64,000 bases of DNA from an uncultured Flavobacteriaceae bacterium (GTDB lineage: Bacteria > Bacteroidota > Bacteroidia > Flavobacteriales > Flavobacteriaceae). The notes below the pieces were generated by a model. It saw nothing but the letters and a program-made list of their open reading frames with translations, had not been told where the DNA came from and ran no database searches. Where the stretch lies: NCBI GenBank assembly GCA_947494325.1, contig CANLUS010000008.1, positions 1 through 64,000 of the forward strand, written 5' to 3'. Positions 34,361 to 43,822 of this stretch are shown one piece after another (position 1 is the first letter of the stretch; each line of letters opens with the position of its first letter). The position numbers were made by a program, and so were the translations under genes.

Positions 34361-34384
34361 AAAAGGGCTCCATTGAGCCCTTTT
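34361..34384. terminator. bidirectional intrinsic terminator between the DUF349 gene and fabH
   Basis: AAAAGGGCTC (34361-34370) and GAGCCCTTTT (34375-34384) form a perfect 10-bp stem with a 4-base loop, flanked by A and T runs. It serves both convergent genes. Confidence 0.9.
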
Positions 34385-34391
34385 CTGTTTT

Positions 34392-35399
34392 TTACCATCT
34401 AATGATTACGCTTCCCCATGTGAAGCCGCTACCAAATGCAGCAAGAACTACAAGATCGTTATCTTTTATTTTACCCAGTTCCCAAGCTTCTGTTAAGGCG
34501 ATGATGACCGAGGCCGCTGTCGTATTACCATATTTCATAATGTTATTATGAACTTGATCATTACTCAATCCAAATTTTTTCTGTACAAATTGGGAAATTC
34601 TCAAGTTTGCTTGATGCGGAATGAGCATATCAATATCTGTAGCCTCTAAATTATTCGTTTGTAAACCTTCTATAATGGCTTCAGAAAACCGAACAACTGC
34701 ATGTTTGAATACGAATTGACCATTCATATGTGGATAATAGGAAACATCATTAGGATCGTTTTCTTTAATAATTTCCGGAACCCATCGACCAGTAGCTGGA
34801 CCTTCTAACGCTAATTCTTTTGCATGTTTCCCTTCCGAATGCAAATGAGATGATAAAATTCCTTTACCTTTTTCTTCAGATCTACTCAAAACAGCGGCTC
34901 CCGCACCATCACCAAAAATGACTGTGACACCTCTTCCTCTCGTAGATCGTTCTAAACCACCAGAGTGATTTTCACTTCCAATAACAAGAATATTTTTATA
35001 CATGCCAGTTTTGATAAACTGATCGGCCACAGATAACGAATAGATAAAACCAGAACATTGATTTCTTACATCTAAAGCACCAATTGTCGGCATATCTAGC
35101 ATATCTTGAACACGTACTCCTCCACCAGGAAAATACATGTCCGGACTTAAAGTTGCGAAAATGATAAAATCAATATCATCTTTGGTCAAACCTGCACGTT
35201 CGATGGCAATCCGTGCCGCTTTGGCACCCATATTAGAGGTATTATCACCTGTTTTTGGATCAATCCAACGACGTTCTTTGATACCCGTTCTTTCTTGAAT
35301 CCATTCATCATTCGTATCCATCCATTCAGTTAGATCGTTGTTGGTGACAACATTTTCGGGCACATAGTAGCCAAGGCCAGTAATTTTAGAATTATACAT
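34392..35399 (-). CDS. fabH: beta-ketoacyl-ACP synthase III
   Basis: 335-aa condensing enzyme that starts fatty acid synthesis from acyl-CoA and malonyl-ACP. The catalytic triad is complete: C115 (VRNQCSGF), H262 (IPHQANLRI) and N292 (KYGNTTAAS). The last catalytic asparagine motif and the GxxxFTWGS terminal strand are normal. It stands alone rather than with plsX/rpmF, as is common for extra FabH copies in Bacteroidota; a role in secondary lipid synthesis cannot be excluded. Promoter core at 35432-35439. Confidence 0.92.
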   Translation of the reverse strand: MYNSKITGLGYYVPENVVTNNDLTEWMDTNDEWIQERTGIKERRWIDPKTGDNTSNMGAKAARIAIERAGLTKDDIDFIIFATLSPDMYFPGGGVRVQDMLDMPTIGALDVRNQCSGFIYSLSVADQFIKTGMYKNILVIGSENHSGGLERSTRGRGVTVIFGDGAGAAVLSRSEEKGKGILSSHLHSEGKHAKELALEGPATGRWVPEIIKENDPNDVSYYPHMNGQFVFKHAVVRFSEAIIEGLQTNNLEATDIDMLIPHQANLRISQFVQKKFGLSNDQVHNNIMKYGNTTAASVIIALTEAWELGKIKDNDLVVLAAFGSGFTWGSVIIRW

Positions 35400-35431
35400 A
35401 GTTCGTTAATTGGGTCATAGTTTTCTAAATC

Positions 35432-35439
35432 CAAATATA
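35432..35439 (-). promoter_or_regulatory. -7 promoter element TATATTTG for fabH
   Basis: Read on the minus strand the bases are TATATTTG, a perfect TAnnTTTG match, 33 bases before the fabH ATG. No clear -33 element was found. Confidence 0.5.
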
Positions 35440-35576
35440 GAGAAATTTACTATGCATAGAATAATAAATTTAGCACTTCTGTTAAATTAACGTAAAGAAG
35501 GTTAAATGGAGTTAATTAACAATTTATTTCGACTGGCCGCTACTAATTTAGGCGTTAATTTTAAAACCAAACACTT

Positions 35577-36116
35577 ATGAAAAAATTAGTACTTATTAGT
35601 TTTGTATTTACCATTACTTCTGTCAGTTTATCGGCTCAAACAGATTATGGTATAAGAGCAGGATTTTTTAATTCCAAAAGAAATACAAATATTAGATTTG
35701 GTAATGATGGGCTCAGAGATGGCAGAAATTATAATGAAGGTGTTTATCTTGGAGGTTTTATCGGGTTTAAGTTGTCTGAAAAGTTCAGCTTACAACCAGA
35801 AATTAACTATGCCTATGTCAAAAATGATTTTGATCAACTACACATTCCTGTATTAGGAAGATATCGAATTGGAAAGAAATTTACCGTTTTTCTCGGTCCA
35901 AATTTTGGGTTTCTTCTAACGGATAATGAAAATTTTAATAAGATTAACTTCGGAGCTACAATAGGAGTGTCATATGAAATAACGAAGAAACTATTGATCG
36001 AGGCCAGGCACTATTCTGTTTTTACCGAGTCTCTTAAGGATAGGTCACTTGGATCATTCAATCCAACAACAAAGTTTAATAATTTTCAGGTAGGACTTGT
36101 ATATAGATTCGACTAA
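35577..36116 (+). CDS. PorT-like small outer-membrane beta-barrel protein
   Basis: 179 aa with a signal peptide ending LSAQ near residue 21. It has an eight-strand barrel pattern: opening YGIRAGFF, central FIGFKLSEKFSLQPEINY, closing FQVGLVYRF with the terminal aromatic residue typical of outer-membrane proteins. This is the size of the PorT/OmpW-like 'outer membrane beta-barrel' group of Bacteroidota. Function unknown. Divergent from fabH; 135 bp separate it from htpG. Confidence 0.8.
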   Translation: MKKLVLISFVFTITSVSLSAQTDYGIRAGFFNSKRNTNIRFGNDGLRDGRNYNEGVYLGGFIGFKLSEKFSLQPEINYAYVKNDFDQLHIPVLGRYRIGKKFTVFLGPNFGFLLTDNENFNKINFGATIGVSYEITKKLLIEARHYSVFTESLKDRSLGSFNPTTKFNNFQVGLVYRFD

Positions 36117-36251
36117 TTGAACAGACTTCTATTTCACGGTCAGAATACAATATTAATAAGGTATATCTGTCATCTTGTCATTTAATTCGTTTTGGTACTT
36201 TTTTTGACTACTATTACATCAGTTAAACAACATCAAAAAAACAAACAAATT

Positions 36252-38180
36252 ATGGCAAAAGGAACGATTAATGTTTCGGTTGAAAACATATTTCCATTGA
36301 TAAAGAAGTTCTTGTATTCTGATCATGAGATCTTTTTACGCGAGCTTATTTCGAACGCAACCGATGCGACATTAAAGTTAAAACATTTAGCAACGATTGG
36401 TGAGACGAAAGTTGATTATGACAATCCCCAACTAGAAATAAAGATTGATAAAGAAAGTAAGAAATTACATGTTATTGATCATGGTGTAGGGATGTCTAAA
36501 GAAGAGGTTGGTAAGTATATCAACGAAGTTGCATTTTCTGGAGCGGAAGAATTTCTAGAAAAGTATAAAGATTCGGCAAAAGATTCAGGAATCATCGGGC
36601 ATTTTGGTCTTGGTTTCTATTCAGCTTTTATGGTGGCTGATAAAGTAGAGATTATTACAAAATCTCATGTTGAAGAAGAAGGTGCAGTTCATTGGACCTG
36701 TGATGGTTCACCAGAATTCACATTAGATAAGTCGGATAAAAAAGAAAGAGGTACCGAAATCATCTTGCATATCGCCGAAGATTCGACAGAGTTTTTAGAA
36801 GAGCATAGAATTACTGAATTGTTATTAAAGTATAATAAATTCATGCCTGTGCCAATTAAATTTGGTACGAAAGAAGTAAATGATCCATCTCATACGCCGA
36901 AAACTACTAAAGACAAAGACGGTAAAGAGACTACGGAGCCTCAGAAAAAAATGACAGTTGATAATATCATCAACAACCCATCACCGGCTTGGACAAAGCA
37001 ACCATCTGAATTGAAAGGTGAGGACTACACTGCCTTTTACAGAGAGTTGTATCCTATGCAATTTGAAGAGCCTTTATTTAATATTCATCTAAACGTTGAT
37101 TATCCATTTAATTTAACCGGAATTCTATACTTCCCTAAATTAACAACCAACTTAGATGTTCAAAAGGATAGAATACAATTATACCAAAATCAAGTATTTG
37201 TTACCGATAATGTAGAAGGCATTGTGCCAGAATTTTTACAAATGTTGAGAGGTGTTATTGATTCACCAGATATTCCTTTAAATGTATCTCGTAGCTATTT
37301 ACAAGCAGATGGTGCCGTAAAGAAAATTGCTAGTTATATTACCAAAAAGGTTGGAGATAAGTTGCAGTCATTATTTAAAAATGACCGTGAAGGTTTCGAG
37401 AAGAAATGGAATGATATCAAGATCGTAATTGAATACGGAATGTTATCTGAACCAAAGTTCTTTGAGAAGGCTCAAAAGTTTGCTTTATTTCCAACAGTAG
37501 ATGATACATATTTTACTTTTGAAGAGCTAAAAGAAAAATTAAAACCGATTCAAACAGATAAGGATAAGAATTTAGTCTTATTGTATGCAACAAATGCAAA
37601 AGAACAGCATAGTTATATACAAGATGCTAAAGAGAAAGGTTATGAAGTATTGTTATTAGACTCTCCAATTGTTTCTCACTTAATTCAGAAATTAGAAGGA
37701 GAGAATGCTGAACTTTCTGATGCGAAGCAACCAATAAAATTTGCGCGTGTAGATTCTGATTTTATAGAAAATTTAATTAAAAAAGATGAGGAACAAATCT
37801 CTAAGTTGAGTGATGATGAAAAGACAAAGTTAAAAGAGATTGTAGAAGGAATTGTACCAAAAGAAAATTATACAGTACAGTTAGAGGCTCTTGATTCAAA
37901 ATCAAATCCGTTTGTAATTACCATTCCGGAATTTATGCGTAGAATGAAGGAAATGAGTGCGACCGGAGGCGGTGGTATGATGGGAATGAATAATTTTCCA
38001 GACATGTATAATTTGGTAGTAAATACCAATAATGATCTGATGCAAAAAATTCTAAAGGCAAAAGGAAAGCGTGAAGAATATGTAAATCAAGCTTTGGACC
38101 TAGCGAAATTATCTCAAAATCTATTACAAGGAGAGGAGTTGACGAATTTCATTAAACGTAGTTATGAACTGATGAAATAA
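36252..38180 (+). CDS. htpG: molecular chaperone HtpG (Hsp90)
   Basis: 642-aa bacterial Hsp90. The start ATG at 36252 gives the expected MAKGTINVSVEN; the upstream TTG at 36192 would add 20 unrelated residues. GHKL ATPase motifs: LRELISNATDA (E and N of the ATP site), IDHGVGM, and GHFGLGFYS. The middle and C-terminal domains are complete and the protein ends YELMK without an MEEVD tail, as expected. A 30-residue charged segment near 215-240 is an ordinary loop. A terminator follows at 38221-38246. Confidence 0.97.
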   Translation: MAKGTINVSVENIFPLIKKFLYSDHEIFLRELISNATDATLKLKHLATIGETKVDYDNPQLEIKIDKESKKLHVIDHGVGMSKEEVGKYINEVAFSGAEEFLEKYKDSAKDSGIIGHFGLGFYSAFMVADKVEIITKSHVEEEGAVHWTCDGSPEFTLDKSDKKERGTEIILHIAEDSTEFLEEHRITELLLKYNKFMPVPIKFGTKEVNDPSHTPKTTKDKDGKETTEPQKKMTVDNIINNPSPAWTKQPSELKGEDYTAFYRELYPMQFEEPLFNIHLNVDYPFNLTGILYFPKLTTNLDVQKDRIQLYQNQVFVTDNVEGIVPEFLQMLRGVIDSPDIPLNVSRSYLQADGAVKKIASYITKKVGDKLQSLFKNDREGFEKKWNDIKIVIEYGMLSEPKFFEKAQKFALFPTVDDTYFTFEELKEKLKPIQTDKDKNLVLLYATNAKEQHSYIQDAKEKGYEVLLLDSPIVSHLIQKLEGENAELSDAKQPIKFARVDSDFIENLIKKDEEQISKLSDDEKTKLKEIVEGIVPKENYTVQLEALDSKSNPFVITIPEFMRRMKEMSATGGGGMMGMNNFPDMYNLVVNTNNDLMQKILKAKGKREEYVNQALDLAKLSQNLLQGEELTNFIKRSYELMK

Positions 38181-38220
38181 GTAGCTCGTAAAATATAAAA
38201 TAGGTTTCGAACCTTAAATG

Positions 38221-38246
38221 AACCACTTTGTGAAAGCGAAGTGGTT
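38221..38246 (+). terminator. intrinsic terminator after htpG
   Basis: AACCACTT (38221-38228) pairs with AAGTGGTT (38239-38246), followed by TTTCTTTT. It lies 40 bases after the htpG stop. Confidence 0.78.
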
Positions 38247-38371
38247 TTTCTTTTAAAAATAGTATCTTGCTTTTAAACGGGATTTATAGTACTAAGATCT
38301 TTTTAATTTAAAAGTAAACTCGTAATATTTTCAGTGTTTCATAAAATAAATAATTATTCATTCTTTCATAT

Positions 38372-40486
38372 ATGTTAAAATCAATTATCAAAATAACATT
38401 AATTTTTATTCTATTATTTTTTCAGAAAGTATCTTATGCGCAATTGGAATACCCTAAAACTGCAAAGCAAGAAGTTGTTAATTGGTATCATGGTACTGAA
38501 GTTAAGGATGAATATCAATGGCTAGAACAGTCAGGTGATAAACGCGTTGATGATTGGATAAAAGAACAAAATAGAATTGCGACGGGTTATTTGAGAAAAA
38601 CAGTTCGATCTTTGAGGATTGAAGGAGAAATGGATCGGTATATGTTCTCTGATGTGGGTGGATCTGGCGAAGAAATTGATGATAGAATTTTTAAGAATAA
38701 ATACTATTACAGAATCATGTATCCCGGTGTCAGTTCGTCGCCAGCAGTGTATTTTAAAAAGGGTACAAGGGGTAGCTACGAGCGACTCATTAGTGGAGAT
38801 CTCATTTCTAAAAAAGATTTTATCTATATAAATAATTATAAACCTTCAAGAGGTGATGATTTTTTAGCATATCAATATAGTCGTAATGGAAGTGATCGAA
38901 ATGAGATTAAAATTGTAGGAATAAAAAAACGAAAATTTTTTAAAGAAATATTAAAGGATACTTATAGCACCGGTATTTTTTGGAAAGGGCAAGGCTTTTT
39001 TTACACCAAATTTCCTTATGACGCAAGTTCCGGAAAAGCAGCATTACCAAGAGTTATGTATCATAAATTAGATACAGATCAAAAAGAAGATAAGTTGGTA
39101 TTTGAGGGAGAAAATGTCGGTGAATATATAAGACTTTTTGGATCGAGCAAAGAGGATTTTTATATTTTAAAGAAAGAAGATTCAAAGAAAAAGACGTTCA
39201 GTTACTATTATGTATCGGATAATAAATTATCCTTAGAATTTAAACCATTGCTGTTAGATATTAAATATGATTTAGCGATATTAAAATATGATAATGGAAC
39301 AGTATTCGTTCAAACAATATTCAATAATAGAAAACAACTTATTTCCTTTCCTGCTGATGCACCGAAAAAATGGAGAGTATTATCTCCAAAATATGCAGGT
39401 GCTGTATTAACGGATTATGAATTTGTAAATGACAACATATTTTTGACATATCATACTCAGAAAAATGGTTTTATAACATCTATAGATCATCAAGGAACTG
39501 TTTTAAATGAATTAAAATTACCAGATGGTTTATCCGTTAGAGGATTGAGTTTTGTGCGAGAATTCAATAAACTGTATTTTACTATGCAATCTTATACGAT
39601 ACCTCCAGTACAATGTAAATTTGATTTAGAAGAGTTTACTTATGAAATCACAGATAAAACCGGAGTCAATTTTGATTATAAAAAATACAAGTTTATCCAA
39701 GAGGAATTTGTCTCTCACGATGGTGTGAAGGTGCCTATATTTATTGTTTTTAAAGATTCAATTTCAAGAAATAGCAATACTCCATTTTTAATGAAGGCAT
39801 ATGGTGGTTATGGAACTATTGGTTTGCCGTCTTTTGATCCTGGCATCATATATTTTTTAGAAAACGGTGGAGCTTTCGCCTATGTTAATGTTCGTGGAGG
39901 AGGATTGTTAGGTCAAAAGTGGAGAGAGGAAGGTCGTAAACTAAAGAAAACAAACGCCATTTATGACTTTGTTCATGGAGCTGAATTTTTAGTTAAACAG
40001 GGCTATACAAAACCAAAAAAAATAGCAGCCATGGGTAGCTCTCATGGGGGGTTGGTAATAGCAAGTTCTGTTCTGAAAAAGCCATCTTTATTTGGTGCTG
40101 CTGTTGTGAATGTAGGTGTCTTAGATATGCTAAGATTTGAAAATTTTACAATTGGTACTACTACCTTAAATCTTAATGAATTTGGTTCTGTTAAAAATGA
40201 AATTGATTTTAAAAACCTTTATTCCTATTCGCCATACCATAATATCAAAAACACGATTAATTACCCATCAATTTTAATTGTAACTGGAACCGATGATGAC
40301 CGTGTTTCTCCTTTGCATTCATTTAAATTCGCTGCTCGAATGCAAGCTAATCCGGCTCAAAAGAATCCAATTATTTTATGGACACAGAAGAATGCTGGTC
40401 ATTTTGGCGCAAGGAAAATTTATGATCGATTGAAAGAAAATAACTTCAAGTATGGTTTCTTGTTCAATGAATTAAGTAAGAATTAA
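38372..40486 (+). CDS. prolyl oligopeptidase family (S9) serine peptidase
   Basis: 704 aa with a signal peptide ending YAQ (about residue 23). A seven-blade propeller spans roughly 75-430 and an alpha/beta hydrolase domain follows. The nucleophile is S557 in MGSSHGG, the acid is in TDDDRVSP, and the base is in AGHFGAR. These place it in S9A, which cleaves after proline in short peptides. The exported location suggests peptide scavenging in the periplasm. Some loops are shorter than in characterised enzymes, but the catalytic domain is intact. Confidence 0.9.
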   Translation: MLKSIIKITLIFILLFFQKVSYAQLEYPKTAKQEVVNWYHGTEVKDEYQWLEQSGDKRVDDWIKEQNRIATGYLRKTVRSLRIEGEMDRYMFSDVGGSGEEIDDRIFKNKYYYRIMYPGVSSSPAVYFKKGTRGSYERLISGDLISKKDFIYINNYKPSRGDDFLAYQYSRNGSDRNEIKIVGIKKRKFFKEILKDTYSTGIFWKGQGFFYTKFPYDASSGKAALPRVMYHKLDTDQKEDKLVFEGENVGEYIRLFGSSKEDFYILKKEDSKKKTFSYYYVSDNKLSLEFKPLLLDIKYDLAILKYDNGTVFVQTIFNNRKQLISFPADAPKKWRVLSPKYAGAVLTDYEFVNDNIFLTYHTQKNGFITSIDHQGTVLNELKLPDGLSVRGLSFVREFNKLYFTMQSYTIPPVQCKFDLEEFTYEITDKTGVNFDYKKYKFIQEEFVSHDGVKVPIFIVFKDSISRNSNTPFLMKAYGGYGTIGLPSFDPGIIYFLENGGAFAYVNVRGGGLLGQKWREEGRKLKKTNAIYDFVHGAEFLVKQGYTKPKKIAAMGSSHGGLVIASSVLKKPSLFGAAVVNVGVLDMLRFENFTIGTTTLNLNEFGSVKNEIDFKNLYSYSPYHNIKNTINYPSILIVTGTDDDRVSPLHSFKFAARMQANPAQKNPIILWTQKNAGHFGARKIYDRLKENNFKYGFLFNELSKN

Positions 40487-40526
40487 TTTAGAACATTAAT
40501 GGAGTCAATTTTATTTCTTAAATTTC

Positions 40527-40534
40527 TATATTTG
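40527..40534 (+). promoter_or_regulatory. -7 promoter element TATATTTG before the TTG-started esterase gene
   Basis: A perfect TAnnTTTG box only 16 bases before the TTG at 40551. If used, the mRNA would have a leader of about ten bases. No -33 element is obvious. Confidence 0.45.
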
Positions 40535-40550
40535 GTAGAAGTAAATAGTT

Positions 40551-41201
40551 TTGTCAGAGCAACAAATTTCATATACACATAGCAATACCTACAGCACTTT
40601 AAATAGACTGTCTAAAAAAACCAAGAATGTATGGATGGCATTTCACGGTATGGGGCACTTATCTCGTTATTTCATCAAACATTTTGAATGTTTAAATGCC
40701 GAGGAAAATTATATTATCGCTCCACAAGCACCCAGTAAGTATTATCAAGATAAACGTTTTAAATATGTAGGTGCAAGTTGGCTCACTAAAGAGAACACGG
40801 CTATAGAAAAAGAGAATGTATTAAGATATATTGATGCCGTTTGGGAGCATGAAAAAAAACAATGGCAAGGTTTAAATATAAAAGTAATTTTGATAGGATA
40901 TTCTCAAGGAGTTTCAATTGTCAGTCGCTGGGCTGCCAAGAGAAAAATACAATGTGAACAACTCGTATTACATTCTGGTGGAATTCCAGTAGAACTGACT
41001 CCAGCGCATTTTAATTATTTAAATACATCGACAAAAGTGCTCTATCTTTACGGAAATAAAGATCAATACTTTAATGAAGCTAGAAATACCGAGGAACAAT
41101 TAAAAGGAAATCGATTATTCGGAGATCGCTTAGCAGTAAAAGTATTCAATGGAATCCATGAGGTGAGTGAAGCTGAGATTCAAAACTTAGTGACTAGTTA
41201 A
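40551..41201 (+). CDS. alpha/beta hydrolase (phospholipase/carboxylesterase-like)
   Basis: 216 aa starting at TTG (40551); the codons encode SEQQISYTHSN and no ATG fits before the conserved AFHGMGHLSRYF strand. The nucleophile elbow is GYSQG (LIGYSQGVSIVSRW), with YGNKDQYF near the acid position and GIHEVSE giving the histidine. It matches the short carboxylesterase/phospholipase group. Cytosolic. The substrate is unknown. The DUF1801 gene follows after 57 bp. Confidence 0.78.
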   Translation: MSEQQISYTHSNTYSTLNRLSKKTKNVWMAFHGMGHLSRYFIKHFECLNAEENYIIAPQAPSKYYQDKRFKYVGASWLTKENTAIEKENVLRYIDAVWEHEKKQWQGLNIKVILIGYSQGVSIVSRWAAKRKIQCEQLVLHSGGIPVELTPAHFNYLNTSTKVLYLYGNKDQYFNEARNTEEQLKGNRLFGDRLAVKVFNGIHEVSEAEIQNLVTS

Positions 41202-41258
41202 TTATTGGGTGGCGTTAAGTGTTCAATTATCAAGACAGAATTTAAATCAACGTTGAGA

Positions 41259-41708
41259 ATGAATAGTATATATGTTGAAACAAATCCGGATGTAATGGAG
41301 GTATTTAAAAAGTATCCGAAAGTGATTCGACCTAAAATAGAACAGTTGAGGAAACTTATTATTGAAACGGCTGAAGAAATTGATGGTATTGATAAAATAC
41401 AGGAAACCTTGAAATGGGGAGAACCTAGTTATTTAGTAAAAAAGGGGAGCACGTTAAGAATAGATTGGAAAGATAAAAAACCAAATCAGTATGCCATGTA
41501 TTTCAAGTGCACAAGCAAGCTAGTGGAAACTTTCAAAGTTATTTTTAAAGACCTTTTTATATTTGAAAATAACAGAGCTATTATCTTTAAAATGGATGAT
41601 AACATTCCAGAGACTGAATTGAAACAGTGTATTGCAGTTACATTAACTTACCATACTATTAAGCATTTGCCTCTGTTGGGATTACAGCATAAAAAAACCG
41701 CTCATTAA
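41259..41708 (+). CDS. DUF1801 (YdhG/YjbR-like) domain protein
   Basis: 149 aa from the ATG at 41259; the upstream TTG at 41205 adds 18 poorly conserved-looking residues. Motifs KWGEPSYL, RIDWK and YAMYFKC match the DUF1801/YdhG fold, a small cytosolic domain with no agreed function. The stop codon lies inside the loop of the following terminator, so the gene ends abruptly at the hairpin. Confidence 0.8.
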   Translation: MNSIYVETNPDVMEVFKKYPKVIRPKIEQLRKLIIETAEEIDGIDKIQETLKWGEPSYLVKKGSTLRIDWKDKKPNQYAMYFKCTSKLVETFKVIFKDLFIFENNRAIIFKMDDNIPETELKQCIAVTLTYHTIKHLPLLGLQHKKTAH

Positions 41709-41716
41709 GCGGTTTT
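41694..41716. terminator. bidirectional intrinsic terminator at the DUF1801 gene end
   Basis: AAAACCGCT (41694-41702) pairs with AGCGGTTTT (41708-41716) around a 5-base loop, with A-rich and T-rich flanks. It overlaps the DUF1801 stop and precedes the convergent VanX-like gene's stop at 41721. Confidence 0.87.
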
Positions 41717-41720
41717 ATTT

Positions 41721-42419
41721 TTATTCTACTTCGAATTCGAAGTATTTTTTTGGATAAGGTTCTTTGGCCAATGTATAATGCCACCATTCTTTAGAATGTG
41801 ATTTAAAACCATGTTTTTCCATGCGTCTTTTTAATAGCAAACGAACAGCTCGCTGGTTTCTCGTGATATTTGGGTAATCGGTTGCTGATTTATCATCAAA
41901 TAAATCATAAGGACTTCCCATATCTAAAATATGACCAGTAGTTAAAGAAACGATTGTCAAATCTACCGTACTACCTCTTGAATGTCCTGATCTTTTGGCG
42001 ATATATTCTTTCGTAAATAGATCCTTTTTATCGACGTTTGGATAGAATTTACTTTTCATAATCGTATCTGTAGGATCTTCAGCCCATTTTACAAATTGAT
42101 CCGAAGCCTTTTGCGGACGATATGCATCATATATTAATAATCCAAATCCTAACCTTCCAAGTTCATCTTGTACTTTTTTTAGTGCTTCAGCTGCTTTTTT
42201 AGTCAAAATACACTTAGGCTTAATATACCCGTCTATAGGTTTACCTACAAAGTTATTCGATGAATAGTATCTCAAATCAGATCTTAAGTTTGGAATAACC
42301 TCTTTAGCATACACAAAATCTTCCGGCAATTGAGCAAGTGCTTGCTGAGAAAATGTAAATGTACTCAGGCAAACAAAGGCTACAACCGTAAAGAATTTCA
42401 AAGAGTAAGTATTTTTCAT
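41721..42419 (-). CDS. D-alanyl-D-alanine dipeptidase (M15D, VanX-like), exported
   Basis: 232 aa from the ATG at 42419, which gives a signal peptide (MKNTYSLKFF ... TFSQQ); the ORF extends upstream to 42482 but lacks a signal there. The zinc site is HSRGSTVDLT (H and D) and EWWHYTL (catalytic E and the third ligand H), with YDAYRPQKA before them. VanX-type enzymes split D-Ala-D-Ala. In an exported non-resistance context they probably recycle wall dipeptides. A TATTTTTG box lies 22 bases upstream. Confidence 0.9.
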   Translation of the reverse strand: MKNTYSLKFFTVVAFVCLSTFTFSQQALAQLPEDFVYAKEVIPNLRSDLRYYSSNNFVGKPIDGYIKPKCILTKKAAEALKKVQDELGRLGFGLLIYDAYRPQKASDQFVKWAEDPTDTIMKSKFYPNVDKKDLFTKEYIAKRSGHSRGSTVDLTIVSLTTGHILDMGSPYDLFDDKSATDYPNITRNQRAVRLLLKRRMEKHGFKSHSKEWWHYTLAKEPYPKKYFEFEVE

Positions 42420-42440
42420 AGAACTACGTTTAGTACACTG

Positions 42441-42448
42441 CAAAAATA
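42441..42448 (-). promoter_or_regulatory. -7 promoter element TATTTTTG for the VanX-like gene
   Basis: Minus-strand TATTTTTG fits TAnnTTTG, 22 bases before the ATG at 42419. It makes the longer ORF start at 42482 unlikely, since that would lie upstream of the transcription start. Confidence 0.5.
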
Positions 42449-42687
42449 AGAATGTTTTTCTAATTGATGAATGTTGCGACAAATTTAAGCCATAAAAATA
42501 CTAAAAATTGTTTAATATCTCAGGGAATTCAATCGAAGGTAAATAAGGCAGCTTGTTTTTAGTGTTCTAAATTGCTCTAATGAGATGTAAAGTCAATCAC
42601 TAGAATTAAATATCTGATAAAAAATAATAACAAAAATTTTGAATGTGTTAAAAACGTCTATACCGAAAGAACTTACTAGAGTCGTTT

Positions 42688-42719
42688 TTTGTTTTATGGG
42701 TTAAATGATAGTACCTTTA
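42688..42719 (+). promoter_or_regulatory. candidate promoter of the kinase-like / pyruvate carboxylase unit
   Basis: TTTG (42688-42691) and TACCTTTA (42712-42719, one mismatch to TAnnTTTG) are 20 bp apart. The expected start near 42725 favours ATG 42741 or 42756 over 42705. Confidence 0.45.
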
Positions 42720-42755
42720 AACGTTTTTTTAAGTGTTCTTATGAATGAGAAGTTA

Positions 42756-43802
42756 ATGTCAAAAAAGAAACCTGCTTATCCAATTACGCAGCAGCTTTCA
42801 GATTATTTGACTCAACATAGTAGAAACATTAAAATTCCTATTTATTATGATGACCTTTTACGTTTCCAAGGAGCAGTAGAAATTCATGATGAAAAAGGGA
42901 ATGATACTCTATGGATTCGAACATATTTTGCAGAACACGAACGCGAAGAGATTGAAATGAGCCTCAAGCGCATGTATACGATTCTTCATGCAGATGGAAG
43001 TGATTCAGCGCTACCATTTTTGAATATTGATGCCATAGACTTTTGCACATTTGGAAATTCAAAGCCCTTTCGAATTAAAGTGCGAAACATATTAAACGAT
43101 AATTATATTTATTTATATATCAAAAAAGCCGATGCATCTCGGATTTATGGCTTGGAATTAGAACACCTATTATCGCCAAATCATATAAATTTTTTGGTAC
43201 ATAAAGATACCTTGATAGAAGAACATATTTCGGGTATTCCTGGAGATATATTTATTGAAGATGATTTGGAAGCCTGTTCTGAACAAACCAAAAAAGCGAT
43301 TGCAAAAGAGTTTGTTAAATTTAATGAACGATGTTTTACGAGACTCTTGGGCGATATGCGATCGTATAATTACGTCATGGTTTTAACCCATGATTTTGAT
43401 AGTATACAGTATAGAATTCGAGCCATTGATTTTGATCAGCAGAGCTTTGAGGGGAATGCAAAAGTATACAAACCCCAATTCTTAAAAGAAAACAATAAAC
43501 TTGTAGAAATGACCCTAGAGTTATTACAAGAAGCGTCAATAGAACAATATAAAATCGAGGAAAGGTCGTTACTGGCGAAAAGAGCTTCAAGTGAGCATGA
43601 GCGTTTGGGAGATCTATTAGGTTGTATGCGAAATGATACAATCTCAACGCCCGAAAAAGTTATAGAACTTAAAAAAGGGTTGTTCGATTTAACTGGAGAT
43701 GTGAATTTTAAAAAAACCAAAAACATGGGAGATATATTAAATTGTGGACTAGAATTTATAGTAAGGAACTACAAAAATGTAAATCCCTATATCATTAAAT
43801 AA
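42756..43802 (+). CDS. protein with kinase-like (APH/protein-kinase fold) motifs, unknown function
   Basis: 348 aa from the ATG at 42756 (42741 adds five residues). Not assigned to a named family. The order of motifs resembles a kinase: YIKKAD (K123/K124, candidate beta-3 lysine), LELEH (E134/E136, candidate helix-C glutamate), HISGIPGD as a hinge, GDMRSYN with D200 and N205 five residues apart (as in HxDxxxxN), and IDFDQ (D225 or D227, DFG-like). About 120 mostly helical residues follow. Cytosolic. It is separated from the pyruvate carboxylase gene by only 20 bp, so the two are probably co-transcribed and may be functionally tied. The kinase idea is inference from motif spacing. Confidence 0.6.
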   Translation: MSKKKPAYPITQQLSDYLTQHSRNIKIPIYYDDLLRFQGAVEIHDEKGNDTLWIRTYFAEHEREEIEMSLKRMYTILHADGSDSALPFLNIDAIDFCTFGNSKPFRIKVRNILNDNYIYLYIKKADASRIYGLELEHLLSPNHINFLVHKDTLIEEHISGIPGDIFIEDDLEACSEQTKKAIAKEFVKFNERCFTRLLGDMRSYNYVMVLTHDFDSIQYRIRAIDFDQQSFEGNAKVYKPQFLKENNKLVEMTLELLQEASIEQYKIEERSLLAKRASSEHERLGDLLGCMRNDTISTPEKVIELKKGLFDLTGDVNFKKTKNMGDILNCGLEFIVRNYKNVNPYIIK

Positions 43803-43822
43803 AGCAACCAAATAAAAAAACA

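Larger units (their letters stand above)
42420..42755. other. 336-bp divergent intergenic region with two promoter cores
   Basis: It lies between the VanX-like gene (minus) and the kinase-like gene (plus). The only structures I see are the two promoter cores listed separately (42441-42448, minus; 42688-42719, plus) and two in-frame ATGs (42705, 42741) that could extend the kinase-like protein. No other ORF, repeat or RNA is visible. Confidence 0.6.

Noticed and set aside
36192-36251. Longer N-terminus of HtpG
   Set aside because: The 20 extra residues are unlike any Hsp90 and begin at a TTG; MAKGTINV at 36252 is the standard start.
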